A stretch of DNA of 64,000 nt from Actinocorallia herbida (GTDB lineage: Bacteria; Actinomycetota; Actinomycetes; Streptosporangiales; Streptosporangiaceae). A program made the translations under genes and the position numbers. The notes beneath the pieces were generated by a model. That model was given only the letters and a program-made list of their open reading frames with translations. It made no database searches and was not told the DNA's origin. Below, one piece after another: positions 19,058-26,150 of the stretch. How positions within the stretch are numbered: the first letter of the stretch is position 1; each line of letters starts with the position of its first letter. The stretch spans positions 496,001 to 560,000 of the forward strand of contig NZ_RJKE01000001.1 in NCBI RefSeq assembly GCF_003751225.1, read 5' to 3'.

Positions 19058-19288
19058 ATGCCCAAGCCGCTGCCGCCCATTGATTGGGACATTCTGCGCA
19101 AGAAATACCCCACCTGGAGAATCCGTCCCACGGCCGAGGGCACATCCCTCATGGCGACCCGCTGGGACAGATTCGGCCTCACCGACGCCGAACTCGTCGC
19201 CGGCCTCCACATGACCCTCATCGAAGACACCCCCGACGAACTCACCGCCGCCCTCACCGCCCAGCACGCCATCGAGGACACCCTGTGA
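19058..19288 (+). CDS. Small hypothetical protein
   Basis: 76 residues starting MPKPLPPIDWDILRKKYP, with a GGAAAGAGG ribosome binding site upstream. Soluble, with alternating basic and acidic helices and no motif I recognise. The N-terminal WDILRKKYPTWRI and the C-terminal LHMTLIEDTPDEL suggest a compact helical protein. It overlaps the next gene by GTGA, so the two form a small operon. It faces away from the XRE/DUF397 pair and may be controlled by it. Such small genes next to WhiJ-like pairs are common in actinomycetes, but no function is known to me. Confidence 0.65.
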   Translation: MPKPLPPIDWDILRKKYPTWRIRPTAEGTSLMATRWDRFGLTDAELVAGLHMTLIEDTPDELTAALTAQHAIEDTL

Positions 19289-19749
19289 TCCCCTACGGCC
19301 TCCTCGGCACCTTCCTCCTCACCTCCTACGTCCTCGTCCTGGCCCTCCTCCTGATCACCTGCGCGATCCGTGACCGCCTCACCCCCAAGGGCCGCCACCA
19401 CCACCTTCCCGAAGCACCGGAACTCCTCGCCCCCACCGCCGAGACCCCCCGTCCCGCACCAGCACATCCTGAGGAATCCCCACCCTCCCTCGTCCCGCCC
19501 ATTCCCGCCCGCCGACCACACCCGGGAGATCGTCTGGTCGCCCCGACACTCCGGAGCCGCTCGCTCCCAGCACCCGCGACCACGCGCACCGTCCCACCCA
19601 CCCGGGCCCCATCACCCCTGATCACCCGACCCGACCTGACGTCCCCGCCCTGCCCAAGCAGCTCGCCCAGGCCCGTCCGTCCCGCGCACCCGGCACCCCA
19701 CCCGTCCACCGCTCCCGGCCCCGGCCCACGCCGAACCCTGGCCGCCTGA
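19285..19749 (+). CDS. Membrane-anchored proline-rich hypothetical protein
   Basis: 154 residues from a GTG that overlaps the previous stop. Residues 1-26 form one hydrophobic membrane segment (IPYGLLGTFLLTSYVLVLALLLITCAI). A long proline-, arginine- and histidine-rich low-complexity tail follows to the end. The overlap and the clean N-terminal membrane segment support a real gene, but the tail could be partly non-conserved sequence. No function is assigned. The first IS630 element begins 131 bases after its end. Confidence 0.5.
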   Translation: MIPYGLLGTFLLTSYVLVLALLLITCAIRDRLTPKGRHHHLPEAPELLAPTAETPRPAPAHPEESPPSLVPPIPARRPHPGDRLVAPTLRSRSLPAPATTRTVPPTRAPSPLITRPDLTSPPCPSSSPRPVRPAHPAPHPSTAPGPGPRRTLAA

Positions 19750-19877
19750 CACGCCGCAACGCCTAGGCCGCACCCCCGACTCCCGGCGGGGCGGCCTCGG
19801 CGACAGGCGGCGGCTGAAGCCCGCAACTCCGGCTTCCTCCAGTCCGCAGGTTCAGTCACCTTCTCAGCGCCATGATG

Positions 19878-21206
19878 CTAGTGTCCTGCGCCTGAAATTC
19901 GTCGGCAAAATCGTGCGAGGGATTCGAGGATCTCTTCGGCGGTCTTGGTCCAGATGAAGGGCCGGGGGTTGCTGTTCCAGTCGTTGATCCAGTCGCGGAT
20001 GTCGGCTTCCAGGGCCTGGACGCTTTTGTGGGCGCCACGGCGGATCTTCTGGTCGGCCAGGAAGCCGAACCAGCGTTCCACCTGGTTGATCCAGGAGGAC
20101 CCCGTCGGGGTGAAGTGCATGTGGAAACGTGGGTGCTTGGCGAGCCACGCTTTGATCGCCGGGGTCTTGTGGGTGCCGTAGTTGTCCACGATGAGGTGGA
20201 CGTCCAGGTCGGCGGGCACGGTCTTGTCGATGGTGATCAAGAACTTCTTGAACTCCGCGGCCCGGTGCTGGCGGTGCATCTGGCCGATGACGGTGCCGTC
20301 GGCGATGTCGAAGGCTGCGAACAGGGTGGTGGTGCCGTGCCGGGCATAGTCATGGGTGCGGCGCTCGGGCATGCCCGGCATCATCGGCAGAACAGGTTGC
20401 GACCGGTCCAGCGCCTGGATCTGCGACTTCTCGTCCGTGCACAGGACCACCGCCTTCTCGGGCGGGTCGTGGTAGAGGCCGACGATGTCGACGACCTTCT
20501 CGACCAGCAGCGGGTCGGTCGACAGCTTGAACGTCTCAGCCCGGTGCGGCTTGAGCCCGAAATCACGCCAGATCCGGCCGATCGTCGACTTCGACAGGCC
20601 GCTGCGCTCGGCCATCGACGCCCGCGACCAGTGTGTGGCGTTCTTCGGCGTCTCCTCCAACGTCGCCACCACCACTTCCTCCACCTGATCCAGAGTGATC
20701 GACGGAGGCCGGCCCGGCCGCTCCTCGTCCATCAACCCATCCAACCCCAGCCGGACGAACCGGCCACGCCACTTGGAGACGGTGGAGGCGTCCACCCCCA
20801 ACCGGGCGGCGACGTCCTTGCTGCTCATCCCGTCCGCACACGCCAATATGATCTTCGCTCGCATCGCCAGGACCTGCGCGGACTTCGCCCGCCGAGCCCA
20901 CCGCACCAGCACCACCCGCTCATCATCACCCACCCTCAGCACGGCCTTGGGCCGGCCCTCCCGAGGCGCATCCAGCAACCCCTCCACCCCACCGCGCGCG
21001 AACGCCGCCCGCCACTTGCGCACCGTCGTCACCGACACCCCTAGATCACGCGCCACCCGCGCGTTACTCGCCCCGGGCTCAGCACACGCCAGCACGATCC
21101 CCACCCGAAGAGCCAACGCCGACGACTCCACTGACACACCCACCAACCGCGCCCGCTCGACCTCACCCAGCTCGATCTCGACCGCAGCAGGACCCCGATT
21201 CGCCAT
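19878..21206 (-). CDS. IS630-family transposase with two helix-turn-helix modules
   Basis: 442 residues, longer than the usual 340-360. Two similar helix-turn-helix modules lie in tandem ([15 protein letters not shown] and [15 protein letters not shown]), each followed by a GRP-type linker (EGRPK, PGRPP). The DDE domain shows CTDEKS (first Asp), VDNYGTH (second Asp) and WINQVERWF (Glu). The reading frame runs through the left terminal repeat, and its TAG stop uses the TA target duplication plus one flanking base. The start is [13 protein letters not shown] at 21206; an ATG at 21221 is also possible and neither has a clear ribosome binding site. Confidence 0.9.
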   Translation of the reverse strand: MANRGPAAVEIELGEVERARLVGVSVESSALALRVGIVLACAEPGASNARVARDLGVSVTTVRKWRAAFARGGVEGLLDAPREGRPKAVLRVGDDERVVLVRWARRAKSAQVLAMRAKIILACADGMSSKDVAARLGVDASTVSKWRGRFVRLGLDGLMDEERPGRPPSITLDQVEEVVVATLEETPKNATHWSRASMAERSGLSKSTIGRIWRDFGLKPHRAETFKLSTDPLLVEKVVDIVGLYHDPPEKAVVLCTDEKSQIQALDRSQPVLPMMPGMPERRTHDYARHGTTTLFAAFDIADGTVIGQMHRQHRAAEFKKFLITIDKTVPADLDVHLIVDNYGTHKTPAIKAWLAKHPRFHMHFTPTGSSWINQVERWFGFLADQKIRRGAHKSVQALEADIRDWINDWNSNPRPFIWTKTAEEILESLARFCRRISGAGH

Positions 21207-21252
21207 AACAACACGATACATACTTAACCAACGAATTTCAGGCGCAGGACAC
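19881..21252 (-). mobile_element. IS630-family insertion sequence A
   Basis: 1,372-base element bounded by perfect 22-base terminal inverted repeats (19,881-19,902 and 21,231-21,252; outer end GTGTCCTGCGCC). It is flanked by TA on both sides (19,879-19,880 and 21,253-21,254), the target duplication expected for the IS630/Tc1 superfamily. It holds one transposase gene. It abuts a second, unrelated IS630 element with a single shared TA between them. The perfect ends and intact gene suggest a recent arrival. Confidence 0.93.
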
Positions 21253-21254
21253 TA

Positions 21255-22447
21255 GTGGCTCGTCACGCAACCTTGCTGGGGTAACTGGTCCAGGAGCGGA
21301 TCGGGGAGCTGGCCGCGAAGCTCGTCTTCGGTCGGGCATGCTGGTTGTGCCAGCGGATGTAGGCGCCGATCGCGGTGTTCTGTTCGCGGTGGCTGCGGTG
21401 GTCGGTGCCGTTGAGCGCGAAGTAGCGCAGGGCGGCGAATTCGGATTCGATCCAGTTCAGCCAGGAGCCGTAGGTCGGCAGGAACACCAGGTCGACGTCG
21501 TTGGCGGTCGCCCATGCCCTGACCTCGGGGTGCTTGTGGGGCGAGTAGTTGTCGCAGATCACGTGCAGTCGCTCGCCGGGCCATCGTGCGCGCAGGGACT
21601 TGAGGAAGGACAGGAACTCGCGCCAGCGTTTCCGGTTGCGGATCCGGTAGTAGATCCTGCCGGTGGCCAGGTCGAGGGCGCCGAGCATGTGCCGGACCCC
21701 GTCGTTGCGGTTGAACGTCGCGCGCAGCCTGGCCGGATGCCCGGCCGGCCGCCAGGTCTTGCCCTTGCGGGGCATCAGGTTGAGCGGCCCGAACTCGTCC
21801 ACGCAGATCACCCGCCCGCCCTCGGGCGGGGTGTCGTAGAGGGTCAGGACGGCGTGCATCTTGGTGATGAAATCCGGATCGTTGCTGCTCTTCCAGGTCG
21901 TGGTGGTCTGCCACGACACCCCGCCGGTCTTCAGGATCCGCCGCAGGTGCTCAACGCTGAGCGACGTGACCAGCCCGATGTTCTCCAGGTGGGCGGCGAG
22001 CTTGGCCAGGCTCCACGTGGAGAAGGCGGTGATGCCCCATTCGGCGGGGGTCGTCCGGGCGATCAGGCAGATGCGCTCACGCACCCACTCACCGATCCTC
22101 CTCGGACGGCCCCCGCTCCATTTTGGGTCCAGCGCATCGAACCCCCGCTCATTGAACGCGTGCACCACCGACCGGACATAGTCGTCGCTCACCTGCATCA
22201 ACGACCTGATCGCCGATGCCGACTGGCCCTGAGCGGACATCAAGACAACGATCGCCCGCCGCAGCTTCACCGGGTCCTTCGCCGACCGGGTGATCCGCTG
22301 AAGCTTGCGGCCCTCCTCCATCGACAACGCACGCACGAACACCTCGGGCTTACGCGCCACGACCACCTCCCAGAACAGGCCTGGGACAAGGCTCCCGCGC
22401 CCACCCTCGGAGATCAAATAGCCCAGGAACGTTCAGGGACGAGCCAC
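21255..22447 (-). mobile_element. IS630-family insertion sequence B
   Basis: 1,193-base element with terminal inverted repeats: GTGGCTCGTC at the left end and its complement at the right end are perfect over 10 bases, with scattered matches for about 16 more. TA flanks both ends (21,253-21,254 and 22,448-22,449). The left TA is also the right-hand TA of element A, so the two elements stand directly side by side in the same orientation. The single transposase is intact. It is unrelated in sequence to element A beyond the shared superfamily. Confidence 0.9.
21263..22360 (-). CDS. IS630-family transposase
   Basis: 365 residues from a GTG (reads MARKPEVFVRALSMEEGRK) preceded by GGGAGG; an in-frame ATG at 22417 lacks a good site. 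A helix-turn-helix lies near the N-terminus (SASAIRSLMQVSDDYVRSVVHAFNERG), then a second winged segment. The DDE catalytic domain has ICVDEFGPL, VICDNYSPHKH and GSWLNWIESEF. It catalyses cut-and-paste transposition of element B into TA. Length and motifs are typical, and no frameshift is seen. Confidence 0.93.
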   Translation of the reverse strand: MARKPEVFVRALSMEEGRKLQRITRSAKDPVKLRRAIVVLMSAQGQSASAIRSLMQVSDDYVRSVVHAFNERGFDALDPKWSGGRPRRIGEWVRERICLIARTTPAEWGITAFSTWSLAKLAAHLENIGLVTSLSVEHLRRILKTGGVSWQTTTTWKSSNDPDFITKMHAVLTLYDTPPEGGRVICVDEFGPLNLMPRKGKTWRPAGHPARLRATFNRNDGVRHMLGALDLATGRIYYRIRNRKRWREFLSFLKSLRARWPGERLHVICDNYSPHKHPEVRAWATANDVDLVFLPTYGSWLNWIESEFAALRYFALNGTDHRSHREQNTAIGAYIRWHNQHARPKTSFAASSPIRSWTSYPSKVA

Positions 22448-22488
22448 TAGTGAGTTCGGACTGACCGCCGTGTCGGTGCCAAGACCGG

Positions 22489-23523
22489 CTATGAGGTCTT
22501 CTGGGCCGTCGACGCTGCGCGGCTGGAGGCTTGGAAGAAGACGTGGGAGATACGGGCGGTCTGGGGGCGTCGCTCGTACTCGTTGCCGATGAGGTGGGCG
22601 GTGATGCTGCATCCGAGGGTGAGGTCGGGGTAGGTGGCGAGTTCGATGGCGCGCTGGTAGCCCGCTCGTGCTGCGATCGAGAGCCAGGCGGTGGAATGTC
22701 GGGTGAAGCCGTCGCAGCCGAGCAGGACGGCGATGAGGTAGGCGCTGCGGGGCCGTTCCGGGGAAGTGGCGACGGCTTGGCGGTAGAGGCGTCCGCCGGT
22801 ACGGCCGTACTGGGCGGTCATCCAGTCCGCGGCGATCTGGTCGAAGTCGGCGGTGGGCAGGGGGACGAGCCCGTAGCGCAGGTCTTCGTCTCCGTACAGT
22901 TCGGCGACCTCGCGTTCGAAGCGGGCCGGGGACATGACGATGTACTCCGCCAGGGAGGGTCCGGGCGGAGGCTGGAGCTGGTCGTCGGGTGGCCATGTCG
23001 AGGCGCCCTGGGGCCAGGCGGCGAGAAGGCGGTCGTCGTGTTCACCGTCGCCACCGGCGTAGATGGCGAAGGCGTCATCGAGGGCGTCGCCGTCGAGCGG
23101 GCCGGACTCGGTGACCGGCGCCGGCAGCACGTCATGCACGGGCCTGGGCGGGGATCCGGGACGGGGCGCGCGGCGGGCCCGCTGGAGGTCCTGCTGGGCG
23201 GCGGCGTACCAGTCACCCCACTGACGCTCGGTGCCGATCTCGGCGAGCCCTTCTGGGGTTGCGGTGGCGCGGCAGACCCGGACGATCGCCCGGACCAGCT
23301 TCCAGTCGGGCAGGCCCGCCCGATTGCCCTTGAGGTGGTCGTCGACGGTGGAGCGCGCCAGCGAAGTGCTGATTTCGCCTTTGGCCAGGAGGCGGGCGGC
23401 GAGCCGGGCGAGCTCGGAGGTATTGGAGATGTCCGCGGACAGCAGCGCGCGGTTCAGCCGGGCGACGAACGCGGCGACGGGATCGGCTTCTCCCGCGCGA
23501 TCACCTTCATACAAGGCCCCCAC
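22489..23523 (-). CDS. Hypothetical protein with N-terminal HTH-like region
   Basis: 344 residues from a GTG. The first 90 residues look like a divergent XRE-type DNA-binding region of the kind seen in actinobacterial regulators (FVARLNRALLSADI, then ELARLAARLLAKGEISTSLARSTVDDHLKGNRAGLPDWKLVRAIVRVC). A proline-rich linker follows, then a C-terminal domain without a recognised motif (about 180-344). It is transcribed away from the large inverted repeat at 23,702-23,779 and could bind it. Element B ends about 40 bases past its stop. The function is unknown; a regulator is my inference. Confidence 0.75.
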   Translation of the reverse strand: MGALYEGDRAGEADPVAAFVARLNRALLSADISNTSELARLAARLLAKGEISTSLARSTVDDHLKGNRAGLPDWKLVRAIVRVCRATATPEGLAEIGTERQWGDWYAAAQQDLQRARRAPRPGSPPRPVHDVLPAPVTESGPLDGDALDDAFAIYAGGDGEHDDRLLAAWPQGASTWPPDDQLQPPPGPSLAEYIVMSPARFEREVAELYGDEDLRYGLVPLPTADFDQIAADWMTAQYGRTGGRLYRQAVATSPERPRSAYLIAVLLGCDGFTRHSTAWLSIAARAGYQRAIELATYPDLTLGCSITAHLIGNEYERRPQTARISHVFFQASSRAASTAQKTS

Positions 23524-23684
23524 CTGTCTTGATCAACGGCCACCCGAGAAGGACGGGGCCACGGCCACCGGCCCTTCCTGACAGAGGCGGCCCCGGAGAA
23601 CTGCGCATAGTGCGCGCTTCCGGTGGCGTAGCCCCGTAACAGGCATTTCACCATCGCGGATCAAGCCGTCAGGGCCGGATGGCC

Positions 23685-23779
23685 GATCCCGGCAAACTCC
23701 AGCAGATCCCGGCAGATCCCGTGAAAACGCCTTCATGTTCGCCGCTGCTCGCATGCGCGAAGGATCTGCCGGGATCTGC
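23685..23779. repeat. 18-base inverted repeat with GATCCCGGCA iterons
   Basis: This 311-base gene-free stretch (23,524-23,834) separates two divergent genes. It holds a perfect 18-base inverted repeat (23,702-23,719 and 23,762-23,779; left arm GCAGATCCCGGCAGATCC) with a 42-base loop. GATCCCGGCA occurs directly at 23,685 and 23,705, in part at 23,715, and inverted at 23,767. This density of half-sites suggests a protein-binding array (operator, replication or attachment site) rather than a terminator, since no T tract follows. Confidence 0.7.
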
Positions 23780-23834
23780 CGGACGCTGCCGAGGGCATGG
23801 TCGCCTGAGCCTGGGGCGGGCAAAGGTTGGGGCC

Positions 23835-24077
23835 ATGACCACCATGTCCACGCTGTGCGCGGCCCGGGGCCGAGCACACCGACGAGCCGAGCCGCCCGTG
23901 CGCCGACCCCGGCCGGCCGACGGCCCCGACCACAACCTGCTGATGCTGCTCATCGCAGACCGCGAGGTCCGTACCGGCCGGACCCTGCCGCCCGGCCCGT
24001 GTGAGGACCTCACCGAGGAACAGCTCATCGCGTTCTGGGCCGACCCGCACCTCGAACCCGACGCGGCCACGCGATGA
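23835..24077 (+). CDS. Small hypothetical protein
   Basis: 80 residues from ATG at 23835 (MTTMSTLCAARGRAHRRAE). An arginine-rich N-terminus is followed by a helical part (DHNLLMLLIADREVRTGRTLPPGPCEDLTEEQLIAFWADPHLEP). The stop overlaps the ATG of the next gene (ATGA), supporting translation of both. No domain is recognised. Pairs like this occur in actinomycete accessory and mobile DNA; that is context only. The ribosome binding site is weak. Confidence 0.55.
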   Translation: MTTMSTLCAARGRAHRRAEPPVRRPRPADGPDHNLLMLLIADREVRTGRTLPPGPCEDLTEEQLIAFWADPHLEPDAATR

Positions 24078-24265
24078 ACGGCCGCGCCTTCACCGCGATC
24101 GGCACGGCCGCCACTGCCGGCGGCTTCTTCCTCGCCCTGATGAACGGCGCCACCTGGCCCGAAGCGCTCCTGACGACCATCACGGTCGCCACACCCTTCA
24201 TCTGTATCCCCCTCGCCGCCCGCCGCGACGACAATGACCAAGGCGGAGCACCGCCGCCGCCCTGA
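24074..24265 (+). CDS. Small membrane protein
   Basis: 63 residues with two predicted membrane segments (AFTAIGTAATAGGFFLALMN and EALLTTITVATPFICIPLAA), then a charged, proline-rich tail (RRDDNDQGGAPPPP). It starts inside the stop of the previous gene. The hairpin topology recalls small spread-type or holin-like proteins of mobile elements, but the sequence gives no firm link. After it, 24,266-24,453 shows no gene. Confidence 0.55.
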   Translation: MNGRAFTAIGTAATAGGFFLALMNGATWPEALLTTITVATPFICIPLAARRDDNDQGGAPPPP

Positions 24266-24453
24266 CCCGAGGCAACCCACGCCAGCCTTACAGGACAGCG
24301 GCGATCCAGCGAGTGCCCGACCCGCTCATCTCAGCTCGGCTGCTCCGCGCAAGGCCCGCTGGGCAGCCGACGCCCGATGCCGGCTCCTACGTCAGTTGCG
24401 GCTTAGGCTCACTTGGCGAGGTCGGCTTCCTCCCGACCTCGCCCGACCTCGTC

Positions 24454-26043
24454 CTACCCTCCGGCTTCGATGGAAGCGAGATGCCGCTGTTGGAGCGCCT
24501 TGCGCTCGACCTCCGGGATCATCATCGACTCAGCGAGCACGGCGGCGAATGCGTCCACCTGGGTGCCCTCGACGTCGGTGGGGAAGAGCCAACGGATGTT
24601 CTCGTCCCGTGTGATGAGGTCGATCGTGCGACGCCCGCCTTTGTCCTGCGCGGCGGCTGACCTGACGTAGCGCACCTGGTCGAGCGGGATGTCCTGGCGG
24701 AGTTCGCCCTGTTCCAGGAACGCGCTCGCCTTGGCCGTGATGATGCGGCGATCGGTGATGGCGACCAGCGTCCTCGCCGCTCCCTTGTCCCGCGCCGCCG
24801 CCACCTTCTCCTTCGCGCCGCTGAGGATCGCCGAGACGGGGCCGAGTGCGTCGAGTTGCTCGGGGAATCCGAGGACGCGAACGGTCTCACCGTCGTCGAG
24901 GAACCAGCGTAGGACGCGCAGGTACGGCTCAGGGCCCAGGGATTCCGGCGCGCAGACGACGGCCGGGGCCTCGAGTGGAGGTGCCGGCGGACGGAGGACA
25001 TCTGCAAGGGGCTCGATGGCCTCGAGGAGATGGGCCGCGGCATGACGGGCCGCCGCCGAGTCCCTCCGCTTGCTCGGCATGGAGAGCGTTTCGCGTCCGG
25101 AGAGCTCGGCGATGATCCGCAGTTCCCTGGTCAATGAGTTGACGAGTCTCTTCGTCTCGGGGAGCGCGACCTCGAACTCCGCACGAGTGTCGCGCAGGAT
25201 GACGTCGACGAGTCGGGCCTCCTTGACGTCCACGGATTCTCGCGCCCTCGCGGCGTGGAGCGCCTGGTAGCCGATCCACGCCTTGAGGGAGGACAGAAGG
25301 GCGTTCGCGTCGAAGACGATCGCCTCGGCGTTGGCCTCGAGATACGCACGGCGGCCGGTCGCGTCGACCCCGTGGATCTGCCGGAGGTGCTTATCGACTT
25401 TCAGCCGATACTGCCTACGCTGCGCGATCAGTGCCGTTTCGCTGCCGACTATCTTCTCCCACTCGGACGTCGTGACCGATTTGATCTCCCGAGCCCTGTC
25501 GATGGCCTGGTCGATTGTGGCGACGAGCGCCATGAGCTCGGCCCATTGCCCGATACGGATTTCCGCCAGTACCCGGCTCGTCAGCGCGATGTTGGTCTTG
25601 ACCAGGCCGGTGATCTCACTCAACTGCATCTGCAGGGCGACCATGGCCAGCGCGGGCCCGAGCGCGGTCGCGGCCTGTGCGGCGCTCACCGCGGTCACCG
25701 GGACGAAGCGGGCCTGCGCGATGACGCGGCCGTTGAGCATCACGGCGCCGAGGTTCGCGCCGTCCTTGACGGCGAGCGTCGCGCCGGAGTTCAGCAGCGA
25801 TTGGGTCACGCCGCCGATCCTGTACAGACCCTGCGCGCTGGCGACCGCCGTCGCGAGGTTTCCGGCTACGGTCGCCGTGTTCCCGATCGAGGACAGGACA
25901 GCGGAGATCCGAGCACGGTCGGAGGTCGGTGCAAGCCAGGAGTCGAGCAGATCGAGTTCGAGTTCCGCAGGGAGCTCGCCGAAGGGCACGACGACCCCGG
26001 GGACCACCTCCACCAAGACCAAAGAGTCCGAAGTTTCCCGCAT
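24454..26043 (-). CDS. Unknown 529-residue protein with PH-like C-terminal domain
   Basis: Starts MRETSDSLVLVEVVPGVVV at 26043 with GGGAG upstream. Residues about 45-150 are rich in Ala, Val, Gly and Ser (TVAGNLATAVASAQGLYRIGG and VTAVSAAQAATALGPALAMVALQ), compatible with amphipathic or membrane-associated helices. The centre (150-380) is long and helical. The last 120 residues resemble a bacterial PH-like domain (TLVAITDRRIITAKASAF, then RTIDLITRDENIRWLFPTD). The gene lies 107 bases after the DUF262 gene on the same strand and may belong to that operon or have its own promoter (TATAAG at 26,106-26,111 on the minus strand). I do not recognise the family. Confidence 0.8.
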   Translation of the reverse strand: MRETSDSLVLVEVVPGVVVPFGELPAELELDLLDSWLAPTSDRARISAVLSSIGNTATVAGNLATAVASAQGLYRIGGVTQSLLNSGATLAVKDGANLGAVMLNGRVIAQARFVPVTAVSAAQAATALGPALAMVALQMQLSEITGLVKTNIALTSRVLAEIRIGQWAELMALVATIDQAIDRAREIKSVTTSEWEKIVGSETALIAQRRQYRLKVDKHLRQIHGVDATGRRAYLEANAEAIVFDANALLSSLKAWIGYQALHAARARESVDVKEARLVDVILRDTRAEFEVALPETKRLVNSLTRELRIIAELSGRETLSMPSKRRDSAAARHAAAHLLEAIEPLADVLRPPAPPLEAPAVVCAPESLGPEPYLRVLRWFLDDGETVRVLGFPEQLDALGPVSAILSGAKEKVAAARDKGAARTLVAITDRRIITAKASAFLEQGELRQDIPLDQVRYVRSAAAQDKGGRRTIDLITRDENIRWLFPTDVEGTQVDAFAAVLAESMMIPEVERKALQQRHLASIEAGG

Positions 26044-26150
26044 GCGTCTTCTGCTCCCTCGTTCGCCGGTCCCGTGATTCAAGCGCAGACCAGTGCTTCT
26101 GCGGGCTTATACGGAGAATTGCGAAGCTTGTTGGGGTGAGGGACGGCGGG

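Noticed and set aside
20695-21255. Plus-strand open frame inside element A that ends in the same peptide as the transposase
   Set aside because: The shared ending is only the result of the perfect terminal inverted repeat read on the other strand; the rest is antisense to the transposase.
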